This document shows positions 1 to 7,880 of a stretch of DNA of 64,000 nucleotides, one piece after another. Every line of letters begins with the position of its first letter. The first letter of the stretch is position 1. Below the pieces are notes generated by a model. It saw nothing but the letters and a program-made list of their open reading frames with translations. It did not search any database and was not told the DNA's origin. This DNA comes from Bacillota bacterium (GTDB lineage Bacteria > Bacillota > Clostridia > Lachnospirales > Anaerotignaceae). The translations under genes were made by a program, and so were the position numbers. Where the stretch lies: positions 1 to 64,000 of the forward strand of contig JAETUG010000008.1 in assembly GCA_021768705.1 (NCBI GenBank), written 5' to 3'.

Positions 1-143
1 TGCTTCATGCCCTGGGATTTTGCGCCAGGGTTATCATTGCCGTAACCTTCCAGAAGGTTGATTGCACCCCAGATGCCAAGACCAGCACCAAGAGCAACGA
101 CGAGGGTCTGCAGAACGGTCACTGCGCTGTTGAAGAATTCCAT
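1..143 (-). CDS. Maff2 family mobile-element membrane protein (3' end outside window)
   Basis: The 47 visible codons begin MEFFNSAVTV and contain one hydrophobic segment at about residues 7-30, followed by a polar GNDNPGAKSQ stretch. This is the typical start of Maff2 proteins, short membrane proteins found in Tn1549-like elements beside the VirB6/VirB4 genes and thought to act like a VirB2-type mating channel subunit (the family role is an inference). The ATG has a strong AAGGAGG site about 8 bases upstream. It follows a terminator-like hairpin behind the XRE gene. The reading frame leaves the window at its left edge, so its length is unknown. Confidence 0.8.
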   Translation of the reverse strand, partial: MEFFNSAVTVLQTLVVALGAGLGIWGAINLLEGYGNDNPGAKSQGMK

Positions 144-173
144 AAATTTTTCCTCCTTAAGTTGTTTTGAAAA

Positions 174-216
174 TGAAAAAAGCCCTCCGTTTATTCCGGT
201 AAACCGGGCGGAGAGC
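174..216 (-). terminator. Hairpin plus T-run overlapping the end of the XRE gene
   Basis: On the minus strand GCTCTCCG pairs with CGGAGGGC (one mismatch) around a GTTT/AAAC inner stem, followed by six T. The hairpin covers the XRE stop codon and lies just before Maff2, so it may reduce rather than abolish transcription into the transfer genes. Confidence 0.5.
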
Positions 217-595
217 TTGTATAGGTGAGTTTCCACTCAAAGTATTCCTCTGCGGAGATCTCACCTGCATCGTATTTTGTTTTCATCGCTTCCCATTCTT
301 TTATGCAATCATATATATCACCACCACCTTTCAATTCCTCCATCCAAAAGATGGACTGCATCATATCGTCACGGGACAAGCAAACCGTAGGGGAAAAAAC
401 CACAGGACTTACGCCAAGCACAGCGGCCAGCCGATTGATAACGGCAGGTTTGGGAACTCGGCTTCCACTCTCATACTGAGCAATCCGTACATCAGCTGCG
501 CTTTCTGGAAATCCCATCATCATACCAAGGTATTTCTGAGTCATTCCTCTGTGCTGTCTGATTCTTTTTATGCGTTGTCCTATCGTCATTTTCAC
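191..595 (-). CDS. XRE-family (Cro/C1) transcriptional regulator
   Basis: This 134-residue protein has an N-terminal helix-turn-helix of the Cro/C1 type at about residues 5-60: IGQRIKRIRQHRGMTQKYLG is the first helix pair, and ESGSRVPKP followed by LAAVLGVSP completes the fold. The C-terminal half is an acidic helical region without a recognised domain. Its ATG overlaps the stop of the upstream 106-residue gene by four bases, so the two are probably translationally coupled. In conjugative elements such regulators usually control transfer genes or element quiescence; the target here cannot be read from the sequence. Confidence 0.8.
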   Translation of the reverse strand: MKMTIGQRIKRIRQHRGMTQKYLGMMMGFPESAADVRIAQYESGSRVPKPAVINRLAAVLGVSPVVFSPTVCLSRDDMMQSIFWMEELKGGGDIYDCIKEWEAMKTKYDAGEISAEEYFEWKLTYTSSPPGLPE

Positions 596-912
596 ACCTC
601 GCTCGTTGCAAACTCCCGATAAACGGTTTCTTTTTTGGCTCTCTTACGCCTAACAGCTTCGCTACCGGCAAGTTCCGGATTGTCCGCCTGAACCTTCTGG
701 CGACTGCGGCGGACCGTTTCAAAGCCGGGTAAGCCGTATTCCTTCATTTTCAAAAGAAAAACAGGAACCGTCATTGACTTCAAATCAATGCTGTTCCTGT
801 TGGAAACGTGCTGAAGAACCATGAGATACAAAACATTGTCATCGTCTCTGGCCTGTTGCTCCTGTGTCAGGATAGTCTTTACAATGGCAGAAACTGCTTT
901 CAAATCATTCAA
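592..912 (-). CDS. Hypothetical conjugative-element protein, 106 aa
   Basis: I do not recognise a named family. The protein is small and basic at its C-terminus (RRKRAKKET), with a helical N-terminal half beginning MNDLKAVSAIVKTILT. It sits 14 bases downstream of the VirD4 gene and overlaps the XRE gene start by four bases, so it belongs to the transfer operon. There is no signal peptide or membrane segment. A role as a small accessory DNA-binding or regulatory partner of the XRE protein would fit the coupling but is only inference. Confidence 0.6.
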   Translation of the reverse strand: MNDLKAVSAIVKTILTQEQQARDDDNVLYLMVLQHVSNRNSIDLKSMTVPVFLLKMKEYGLPGFETVRRSRQKVQADNPELAGSEAVRRKRAKKETVYREFATSEV

Positions 913-926
913 GTGGTATCACTCCT

Positions 927-2681
927 TTATTCAGACTCGACTACTTCAAATTCGTCATTGGCTTTCAGCTTCAGTCTGCGGCTGAGAAATTGTTCGATGT
1001 TAAACTCATTCTTCTTATCGTAGTCGGACGTGTATTTGTAATTCGGATGCTGTGTCAAGTCGTATTTATCAGACAAGAACGGTCTGACACCACGCAGTTG
1101 CAGGATGCACTTGCTGCCATCCAGCACCGCCAACTCGTCAATGGAAGCAAGGTCTTTACCAAGCTTCTGATAATTAGTACCGTAGGAGGGGCTGTTGCCT
1201 CGTGTATCCGATGTGTTGAATGTGTCTATGGTCTCTTTGCCCAGAGCCTGATTTAACTCCTTTAACGTGGTAGGCTCAGAACCGCCCAAAAAGATCCTCG
1301 AATCCATGTTACCGATGATCGTATCAGCATTGTCCTTATAGATAGCTTTCAGCTGTGACTGTGCCTGCAAAACAAGGCAAGCAGAAATTTCTCTGCTTCG
1401 GATTGTTGCTACCAGCTTTTCCAGATTCGGAATTTGACCGATATTGGCTGCTTCGTCAATCAGGCAGCGCACATGAACAGGCAGCCTGCCGCCGTAAACA
1501 TCATCCGCTTTCTCACACAGAAGGTTGAACAGCTGAGTGTAGATCATGGAAATGAGAAAGTTAAAGGTTGCGTCTGTGTCCGACATGATAAGGAACAGTG
1601 CCGTTTTCTTATCGCCCAAGGTATCCAACTGCAATTCATCGTAGGCCGTGATGTCACGAACCTCTTGAATATCAAACGGAGCCAGACGAGCACCGCAGGA
1701 AATCAGGATAGACTTTGCAGTTTTGCCGGCGGCTAATTTGTACTTCTTATACTGACGTACTGCAAAATGATTCGGCTTTTTCTTTTCCAGGGCTTCAAAC
1801 ATCAAATCAACAGGATTCTGGAACTCCTCATCATCCTCACGAACTTCCATAGCATTCAGAAATTCAATTAGAGTAGAGAAATTCTGTTCTTCCACAGGAG
1901 CTTCGTAATGGATATATCCAATCAGAGCGCAATACAGAAGCGTTTCAGCTTTCGTCCAGAACTCATCACCGGCTTTACCATCACCTTTGGTATTGGCAAT
2001 CAGCGTTGTCACCAGCTTCAAAATATCCTTTTCACTGTGAATATAGGCGAATGGGTTATAGTGCATCGACTTTTTAAAGTTGATGGTATTGAATATCTTG
2101 ATGACATATCCATGCTTCAGCAAAGCATTGCCGCATTCGATAACGATACTGCCTTTTGGGTCAGTCACAACATAGCTGGAATGCATTTGAAGCAGGTTTG
2201 GTTTCAGCCAAAAGCGGGTCTTACCGGAACCACTGCCGCCGACAATTAGGACATTCTTGTTTCTGGCATTGGCAGGGTTCTTTGGACGATTTGACATCAT
2301 CAATCGCTCCGTTTTGGAGAGAATAATATTGTCCTCAAACTTCGGTGCCATGAACGGCTCAATATCTTTCGCTGTTCCCCAGCGGGCAGAACCATACTCA
2401 ACATTGTGGCGAAACTTTTTTGCATTCTTTCCTTTTATATAGACCGCTAAGCGCAGCCCTGCACCGCAAATCATGCCGACAAGTAAATCTGCCGGATGAA
2501 AACTTGGCATCGGATTAGAAAGAGCAAGAGGGAAGGCAGCAAAAAAGCCGAGGAGCTTTGCAGAGAAATCTGCCCCCTCGGCTAATCGCCACGCTTCACC
2601 TATGTTGGTTGCTACCAGTCCCAAAATGACATACGGAATATTTAAAAGAAGGAGCCGTTTTATATCTTTCTTACTCATCAC
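927..2681 (-). CDS. VirD4-like conjugal transfer coupling protein (CD1115 type)
   Basis: Type IV coupling protein of 584 residues. It should link the relaxase-DNA complex to the mating channel at the inner face of the membrane and power DNA export by ATP hydrolysis. Two hydrophobic segments lie at about residues 9-25 and 42-80. A Walker A motif GGSGSGKT is at about 148-155 and a Walker B-like CLIDEAANIG near residue 400, followed by sensor motifs VLQAQSQLKA and FLGGSEPTT. Length fits the Tn1549/CTn4 family, which is shorter than TraG of Gram-negative plasmids. The ATG overlaps the pcfB stop by four bases, consistent with a co-translated pair: PcfB is the accessory partner of the coupling protein in pCF10-like systems. 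Confidence 0.93.
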   Translation of the reverse strand: MMSKKDIKRLLLLNIPYVILGLVATNIGEAWRLAEGADFSAKLLGFFAAFPLALSNPMPSFHPADLLVGMICGAGLRLAVYIKGKNAKKFRHNVEYGSARWGTAKDIEPFMAPKFEDNIILSKTERLMMSNRPKNPANARNKNVLIVGGSGSGKTRFWLKPNLLQMHSSYVVTDPKGSIVIECGNALLKHGYVIKIFNTINFKKSMHYNPFAYIHSEKDILKLVTTLIANTKGDGKAGDEFWTKAETLLYCALIGYIHYEAPVEEQNFSTLIEFLNAMEVREDDEEFQNPVDLMFEALEKKKPNHFAVRQYKKYKLAAGKTAKSILISCGARLAPFDIQEVRDITAYDELQLDTLGDKKTALFLIMSDTDATFNFLISMIYTQLFNLLCEKADDVYGGRLPVHVRCLIDEAANIGQIPNLEKLVATIRSREISACLVLQAQSQLKAIYKDNADTIIGNMDSRIFLGGSEPTTLKELNQALGKETIDTFNTSDTRGNSPSYGTNYQKLGKDLASIDELAVLDGSKCILQLRGVRPFLSDKYDLTQHPNYKYTSDYDKKNEFNIEQFLSRRLKLKANDEFEVVESE

Positions 2682-3169
2682 AGATCACGCTCCTGTTTCT
2701 TCTCACGCACTTTTTTCGGGATGGATGCTACCAACGCTTTGAGTTTATTCAGTTGCTTCAGAACACTGGGCCGCTTATCCTTGGTCATTGCTTTCGCCTG
2801 ATACTCTTTGCAGATTGCATCCAATACATCAGCGTCTTTTGCACGGACAAAAACGAGATAGCGGGGAGGATCGACAGATTTATCTTTCCTCACGGCAAAA
2901 TCCACACCGTATTTCTTTGCAAGCCGTTCAAAATCCTTGATACCGCTTTTGTCAATTTCGACATTGGTTGCACCCTGATTTTGGCCCAGCAGTTCTTTGA
3001 CCGTCTGCTTTCCATGCGTTTTTGTGTCCTTGGCTTTATGAGCCTTAACTTTTTCTCTGTGCTGTAAATACTTACGCACACCTGCAACGATACTTCGGCC
3101 AGTCAATTTTGTCGTACTGATGGCAAGATTTATCGTCCTGTTTTCTACTTCTTCCTGCAAGTAAATCAA
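2678..3169 (-). CDS. PcfB family relaxosome accessory protein (DUF3801)
   Basis: The 163-residue protein starts MIYLQEEVENRTINLAIS and contains the TTKLTGRSIV motif and the central KELLGQNQG segment typical of PcfB/DUF3801. The C-terminus is strongly basic (KVREKKQERDL). In the enterococcal plasmid pCF10, PcfB works with the relaxase and coupling protein at the origin of transfer; the same role is inferred here. It overlaps the downstream virD4 gene by four bases. No membrane segment is present. The start is supported by the sequence AAGGAGGTTGATTT on the minus strand just upstream. Confidence 0.85.
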   Translation of the reverse strand: MIYLQEEVENRTINLAISTTKLTGRSIVAGVRKYLQHREKVKAHKAKDTKTHGKQTVKELLGQNQGATNVEIDKSGIKDFERLAKKYGVDFAVRKDKSVDPPRYLVFVRAKDADVLDAICKEYQAKAMTKDKRPSVLKQLNKLKALVASIPKKVREKKQERDL

Positions 3170-3208
3170 CCTCCTTCCGCAAGAAGATGTTGCTGTAACG
3201 GATTGTGG

Positions 3209-3637
3209 TTATCGCTCCATCTCCCGATTCTTCTGTTTTCTCTTTACAGGCTCCTTTTCAGGAATACCATGAGCAGCCTTAAACTCCGCAACACCTTTCG
3301 GGTCAAAGTCTTTCAGCTTATCCAAGTCAAAAGCAACGACAGCATACCTACCGTAACCAGACTGGACTGTGTAGGGAAGCACTTTACCCAGCTTGTTTTC
3401 TTTGATGAAATTCAGGGCATCTTTGCTGATGTCCCCGTTAATGAATGCTTCATTAGGCTCCAGAGAATACTGCGGTATGTTGACCGTCATATCGGCAAAG
3501 GGTTCTGGACCATCTTCACCATGGTCAATCATTCCAATGTACAATCTGTCGCCATACTGATAGCGATTGACGTGAAGCGAAATTGTCTCTTCTCCAAACT
3601 GCCATTTGAATGGGACTTTCTTTGGTTCGTTTTCCAT
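3209..3637 (-). CDS. DUF4313 domain protein
   Basis: The start at 3637 (MENEPKKVPF) is preferred over the longer frame because TGGAGGAGAA lies just upstream. The 142-residue product has a DUF4313-like body: a strand-rich N-terminal half with the segment ADMTVNIP followed by an asparagine-rich EAFINGDISKD region, and a basic tail VKRKQKNREMER. Members are common in conjugative elements of Firmicutes and Bacteroidetes and have no known activity. It lies in the middle of the transfer operon, 39 bases upstream of pcfB. Confidence 0.7.
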   Translation of the reverse strand: MENEPKKVPFKWQFGEETISLHVNRYQYGDRLYIGMIDHGEDGPEPFADMTVNIPQYSLEPNEAFINGDISKDALNFIKENKLGKVLPYTVQSGYGRYAVVAFDLDKLKDFDPKGVAEFKAAHGIPEKEPVKRKQKNREMER

Positions 3638-3656
3638 CTGTTCTCCTCCAATCAAC

Positions 3657-3968
3657 TTATCTCGCCTGTTCCTTGTGGTCGTAATAAAGATTTCCTTTTG
3701 CGACACGGGCATGGCTAATGATTTCGATGTGACCTTTTTCCTGATTTTCTAACGCTTTCTGATAGCCTGCTTCAGCTAAAAATAAGCGGGTGCGTTCACC
3801 TTTCCAGCCGACAGGGGAATCATGTGTCAACACATCGAAAATAATCATGTGCTTTGTATTTTCGTCAAAACGAGCCAAGTCCATATAAGAATGCCCGTGA
3901 TACTCTTTTGCGCCTGCTTTTAAACGCATTTCTTCCATCATTTCACCGATGGTTTTTCCTCCAGCCAT
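3657..3968 (-). CDS. Hypothetical conjugative-element protein, 103 aa
   Basis: Translation is taken from the ATG at 3968 (MAGGKTIGEM), which has AAGGAGG seven bases upstream; a TTG two codons earlier is less likely. The product is a small soluble protein with no cysteines or membrane segment, rich in charged residues. It has the appearance of a conserved backbone protein of Tn1549-like elements, but I cannot assign a domain. Spacing to its neighbours is 12 and 19 bases, so it is part of the same operon. Confidence 0.6.
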   Translation of the reverse strand: MAGGKTIGEMMEEMRLKAGAKEYHGHSYMDLARFDENTKHMIIFDVLTHDSPVGWKGERTRLFLAEAGYQKALENQEKGHIEIISHARVAKGNLYYDHKEQAR

Positions 3969-3980
3969 AGACAACCTCCT

Positions 3981-4622
3981 TCACAGCACATCTCGATCAG
4001 GAGCAGATTTCTTTGGCATAGGCTCAGTCTTATCGAGAGAATCCGTCTTGCGCACTTTATCTTCGGGAACCGGCAATGCCATAATGCTACGTCCCAAACG
4101 GATATACATTTCAGGCTGATGAAAGTGTTCTTCATACTTCTTCATCAGTTCAGGGGACAGAGAGCCAAAATTCTCTTCGGTAAGCCCGGTCACAAGGAAA
4201 TCACCGGCAAGAATATCGTAAATCTCGCCATCTTCGCCTCTCAGACTTCGGTTCAACTCGCTGCCATTAAACTTACCTTCCTCATTGCAGATAATGGCTA
4301 CAGGATCATTGAACGGATATACCGCTTCAATATCACCTCCGACAGCCGCCTGCAAATCTTCCAGTTCACACCCGATTTTCACCTTCTGGGGATACATAAA
4401 CGGTTTAATCAGAAGAACATCCATCGTAGCCTTCTGCTCCTGCTGAATTTCACGTTCTGCCTGAATTGAGAAATTGACGCCGGTAAAATTCTCTGCATCC
4501 AGAACGTATTCGGAATTGAAGTAAGCCTTTCTCACGGCTTCTTCTGCATCCTCACGGGACTCGGCTACAACCGAAACTGTCTTTTCCAGCGTTTCTTTAA
4601 TGTTGATGTCAAATTCTTTCAT
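3981..4622 (-). CDS. DpnD/PcfM-like N-domain fused to DUF3846
   Basis: Start at 4622 (MKEFDINIKE) is supported by GGAGG eight bases upstream. Residues 1-55 (VSVVAESREDAEEAVRKAY) match the DpnD/PcfM pattern, a short domain of conjugative elements. Residues 65-165 match DUF3846: VLLIKPFMYPQKVKIGCELE, then DLQAAVGGDIEAVYPF, which is the diagnostic part of that domain. The acidic/proline-rich tail is probably disordered. DUF3846 proteins accompany transfer or antirestriction gene blocks; no enzymatic activity is known. Both domains can occur on separate proteins, so the fusion is worth noting. Confidence 0.75.
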   Translation of the reverse strand: MKEFDINIKETLEKTVSVVAESREDAEEAVRKAYFNSEYVLDAENFTGVNFSIQAEREIQQEQKATMDVLLIKPFMYPQKVKIGCELEDLQAAVGGDIEAVYPFNDPVAIICNEEGKFNGSELNRSLRGEDGEIYDILAGDFLVTGLTEENFGSLSPELMKKYEEHFHQPEMYIRLGRSIMALPVPEDKVRKTDSLDKTEPMPKKSAPDRDVL

Positions 4623-4640
4623 TCTGCATACCTCCAATCT

Positions 4641-5567
4641 TTATAACTTCTCGAAAAGCCATTCCACCATGATTTCTATTGCTTCTACAGAACAGCCGTC
4701 GCTAATTTCGTGAATAAGATCGTGTCTGGCATCAGGCAGCAAATACATCTGTACATCAGTAATACCTGCTCTCTTCATATTGTCTTTGACACGTTGAACT
4801 CCTTTGCCAAAGTCACCAACGGGGTCATCCGTACCAGACAAAAGAAAAACAGGCATATCCCTGTTCCACTTCTTATAAGTGTGAGGGTTGCCTGTACGCT
4901 TCATAGCATCTAACAGCTGATAGAATAAGCCTGCCGAGATTTCTTTTCTACAATGCGAATCTGCACCATAAAGGGCAAGCTGTTCTTCATCAGCACAGAG
5001 CCAATCAAAGGGCGTTTTGTTTGGAGCAAATTTCTGATTGTAATTTTCAAAGGACATTTTCCTGACCCTTGGTGTAGAACTGTCAAAACCGTGGAGCTTG
5101 ATTTCTTTTTTTATCATCTGCATCAGAACATAAAGCAGCACTCCAGGCTGATCGCCGGTTCCCATGATGATGGCTCCATCGACTTTATCTTTGTAAAAGC
5201 CCAGGAAGTCACGCAGTAAAAAAGAGCCAAGAGAAAAGCCCAACATAAAGTGAGGCGTGTCGGGAAACCTGCTCTCAAGCTCCAAGTAAAAGAGGTGCAT
5301 ATCATGCAGGCTGTAACTCCAGCCGTTCTTTCCGAAAGAAGCGCAAACCTGGTCTCCGCCATTCAGCCCGTGTCCTCTCAAATCAAAACCCGCAACAGCA
5401 ATACCGTAAGCCGCCATTTCTTCTGCCAGTTCTGCGTAGCGCCCTATATGCTCTGTCATGCCATGCGTAATTTGCAGTATCATGCAGGGCGGACCATCGG
5501 GAGACCAGATGACACCCGGCAACATCACACCGTTTGTTCCGATAAATCGGATTGCTTCAACATTCAT
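4641..5567 (-). CDS. Alpha/beta hydrolase, lysophospholipase-like
   Basis: A 308-residue alpha/beta hydrolase starting MNVEAIRFIG at 5567, with AAGGAGAAATCAC upstream. The nucleophile elbow is GFSLG at about residue 108, the acid is in SGTDDPVGDF near 250, and the catalytic histidine is in DARHDLIHE near 283. The ITHGMTEHIGRY oxyanion segment and the FDLRGHGLN motif place it with monoglyceride lipases/lysophospholipases (Hydrolase_4). There is no signal peptide, so it should act in the cytosol on a lipid or ester substrate. It sits inside the replication-transfer operon, 18 bases from the DUF3846 gene, which makes it either cargo or a physiological helper of transfer. The substrate is unknown. 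Confidence 0.85.
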   Translation of the reverse strand: MNVEAIRFIGTNGVMLPGVIWSPDGPPCMILQITHGMTEHIGRYAELAEEMAAYGIAVAGFDLRGHGLNGGDQVCASFGKNGWSYSLHDMHLFYLELESRFPDTPHFMLGFSLGSFLLRDFLGFYKDKVDGAIIMGTGDQPGVLLYVLMQMIKKEIKLHGFDSSTPRVRKMSFENYNQKFAPNKTPFDWLCADEEQLALYGADSHCRKEISAGLFYQLLDAMKRTGNPHTYKKWNRDMPVFLLSGTDDPVGDFGKGVQRVKDNMKRAGITDVQMYLLPDARHDLIHEISDGCSVEAIEIMVEWLFEKL

Positions 5568-5614
5568 GTGATTTCTCCTTTTCTTCAAATGAAAAATGCG
5601 ACAATCCATGAGAA

Positions 5615-6130
5615 TTACATCTCATAAATCGTCGCTTCATGCTCCCACACAGGTACACAGGCTTCATCCAGCTTGCAGATGAGTTCTTCAGGAGAAAAGA
5701 ACAGATCATCCGCTTCCTCAACAATTCCCACCAGTGAGCGATATTCGGTTTCGTAGATCACTCCATCGTCATGTTTCATACGAACCGAATGAACTACCGC
5801 AAAATTGCCTTCTTCCATGAGCCAAAGCTCTGTGTCATACCAGATCTCCGAATTGTTATCCATAGTGGCTGACTCATTCTCCTTGTAAATGAGAATGGCA
5901 GACTCGGTGAACAGCGGTTTGCCACGATACTTAAAGCCCATTGAATAGTTGCAATCTACCTTATACTGATACACAGTCTCCGCTTTGTCTCTCAAAGCTT
6001 GGGCAACATCGTGCAGACACAGACTGTCCGCACTTACCGCCTCGTCATCGTCACAGCATTCGTAGTCCTCATCATCAAAAAGCCCCAACAGCCAATCCAA
6101 CGCTTTTACCATATCTTTTTCTCTAAACAT
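5615..6130 (-). CDS. Hypothetical acidic protein, 171 aa
   Basis: No family recognised. The sequence has a very acidic N-terminal patch (DDEDYECCDDDEA at about 19-31) followed by a strand-rich domain with several tryptophans and tyrosines, including EIWYDTELWLMEEG. It is predicted soluble. It lies seven bases downstream of parB and 47 bases upstream of the hydrolase, in the same orientation. DNA-mimic proteins can be this acidic, but the overall composition is not extreme and that idea is not supported further. Confidence 0.6.
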   Translation of the reverse strand: MFREKDMVKALDWLLGLFDDEDYECCDDDEAVSADSLCLHDVAQALRDKAETVYQYKVDCNYSMGFKYRGKPLFTESAILIYKENESATMDNNSEIWYDTELWLMEEGNFAVVHSVRMKHDDGVIYETEYRSLVGIVEEADDLFFSPEELICKLDEACVPVWEHEATIYEM

Positions 6131-6137
6131 CTTTACC

Positions 6138-7055
6138 TTACCTTTCCATATTTCGATCTCGCTTTTTCTGCCACTGTTCCAACAGCTGAATGATTTTTTC
6201 TTCCATTTGCTTGCTGGTATATGACTTTGGAAAATACTTTCTCAACGAATCCGTCTTGAACGTAACCTTGTCCAACTCGCCTTTCTTAACCTCGTTCATA
6301 ATCTCGCACATTGCGTCCAGCGTACATTCACCGGACTGCGCCAGCTTTTTAATTCTCTGAGCCTGAGAGAGAGAAGGGGCTGCCTGGGCATAATCCATGG
6401 CTTCTATAAATTGTTCCTGTTCCTCTTTGGCAAGATACGAGAGTTCCACAGCCGGATTAAATTTAATCTGCCCGGTATCTACCATATCCAGTAATTGCGG
6501 CACAAGCTCAGTTAAACGAATATAGCGCCGAACCGTGTCTCCGCTGATACCCTCTTTTTGACCGACTTCATCATCGCTTCTCGACTTCGACGCAACTTGC
6601 GGCGAAGTTGTTTTGCCCTGATGTTTGATAGCATCCATTTTCATTCGGTACGCAAAAGCACGTTCGCTCGGCAACAGCTGTTCTCTTTGGAGATTAGAAT
6701 CAACCATCAGAATTATGGCTGCATCATCATCCATCTCACGAACAATAACCGGCATGGTCTCTTTACCTGCCAGTTCCGAAGCGTGATGTCGTCTGTGACC
6801 GGATATAATCTCATAGCCGCCATCCGGATCAGGTCTTGCAATAGCCGGTGTTAAAACGCCGTATTCTTTGATGCTCTCGACCGTTTTCTCCATTTCCTCG
6901 TCATCCACTACTCGGAACGGATGACCTTCAAAGGGGTGCAACTCGGAGAGAGGAATTTCCTGCACTTGTTCTCGCTGGGCATCTGCCCTTGACTGATCGG
7001 TAGAAAAAATATCATCGTAACTGCTCAAGCTGATGTTTGCGTTTTTTCTCGGCAT
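6138..7055 (-). CDS. parB: ParB/RepB/Spo0J-type partition protein
   Basis: The 305-residue protein has the ParB N-terminal nuclease-like/CTP-binding domain at about residues 32-125: IPLSELHPFEGHPF, then the GHRRHHA box that replaces the usual GERRxRA. A central helix-turn-helix follows (QKEGISGDTVRRYIRL near 170), and then a helical C-terminal region. In partition systems it binds parS-like sites and is moved by ParA; in Tn1549-type elements it should stabilise the excised circle. The start codon lies inside parA, with a 44-base overlap, so the pair is translationally coupled. Confidence 0.92.
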   Translation of the reverse strand: MPRKNANISLSSYDDIFSTDQSRADAQREQVQEIPLSELHPFEGHPFRVVDDEEMEKTVESIKEYGVLTPAIARPDPDGGYEIISGHRRHHASELAGKETMPVIVREMDDDAAIILMVDSNLQREQLLPSERAFAYRMKMDAIKHQGKTTSPQVASKSRSDDEVGQKEGISGDTVRRYIRLTELVPQLLDMVDTGQIKFNPAVELSYLAKEEQEQFIEAMDYAQAAPSLSQAQRIKKLAQSGECTLDAMCEIMNEVKKGELDKVTFKTDSLRKYFPKSYTSKQMEEKIIQLLEQWQKKRDRNMER

Positions 7056-7839
7056 TGTCCAACACCTCCTTTGTCAGCACTCTATAGGCATCAGCGACTT
7101 TTCCTTTCGGGTCATGCTTAAAAATACTGGTTCCTTCTGCACTGATTTCCTCTGCACGGACTGAACGGGGAATATCCGTCTTGTAAACTTTCAGCTTTCC
7201 GCCGTAATTCTCACGAATCAGATTGCTAATGTCTTTTGCATAGTTGGTACGGCTGTCCACCATAGTCAGAAGAATACCCTCGATTTTCAGCTTCGGATTT
7301 ATCTGTCGCCTTACTTTGTTAATGGTCTGTAAAAGCTGCTCCAAGCCCTTTGCAGGCAAATAAGCTGCCTGAACCGGTATCAAAACATTGTCCGCCGCAG
7401 CCAGTGCATTCACGGTCAGCATTCCCAAAGAGGGCATACAATCCAGAAGAATGAAATCATAATTCTGTTTTACCGTATCCAAATATTGACGGAGGACTGT
7501 CTCACGGCTCATGGCGTTCACAAGGGAAACTTCCAAACCAGACAGCTCGATATTTGCAGGCATTAAATCTACGCCTTCAGGATGATGGAGGATACCTTCT
7601 CCTGGTTCAATGGGTTGTTCCATCATCACCTTACCCATGAGATCTGACAAGGTAATAGGCAAATTATCAGGCACGGGATGTCCAAGGCTTATCGTAAGAG
7701 ATGCCTGAGGATCTGCATCCACAACCAGAACTTTTTTACCCTCCATTGCCAGACCGACACCCAAGTTCTCCGTGGTTGTCGTCTTGCCGGTGCCACCTTT
7801 CTGATTAACTACTGCCATGACGGTAGCTTTCTTTGCCAT
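7012..7839 (-). CDS. parA: ParA-type partition ATPase
   Basis: A 275-residue ParA/Soj ATPase. The deviant Walker A motif KGGTGKTTTT is at about residues 14-22, with the signature lysine. VLVVDADPQAS follows as the A' motif and FILLDCMPSLG as Walker B. No N-terminal DNA-binding extension is present, so it is the short Soj-like class. The ATG at 7839 is preferred to a GTG one codon earlier because GAGGTGA ends six bases upstream. It overlaps parB and is preceded by a nine-codon open frame that bridges it to repA. Confidence 0.94.
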   Translation of the reverse strand: MAKKATVMAVVNQKGGTGKTTTTENLGVGLAMEGKKVLVVDADPQASLTISLGHPVPDNLPITLSDLMGKVMMEQPIEPGEGILHHPEGVDLMPANIELSGLEVSLVNAMSRETVLRQYLDTVKQNYDFILLDCMPSLGMLTVNALAAADNVLIPVQAAYLPAKGLEQLLQTINKVRRQINPKLKIEGILLTMVDSRTNYAKDISNLIRENYGGKLKVYKTDIPRSVRAEEISAEGTSIFKHDPKGKVADAYRVLTKEVLDNAEKKRKHQLEQLR

Positions 7840-7850
7840 CACAAATCACC

Positions 7851-7880
7851 TCAACTTTCATCTTGATCTTCAAATTGCAT
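7851..7880 (-). CDS. Possible nine-codon leader peptide between repA and parA
   Basis: A start codon overlaps the repA stop codon as TGATG and is preceded by GGAAGGAG. It opens the frame MQFEDQDES and stops 11 bases before the parA ATG, with the stop codon inside the parA ribosome binding region. It could couple parA translation to repA. It is too short to judge by composition, so it may be chance. Confidence 0.3.
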   Translation of the reverse strand: MQFEDQDES

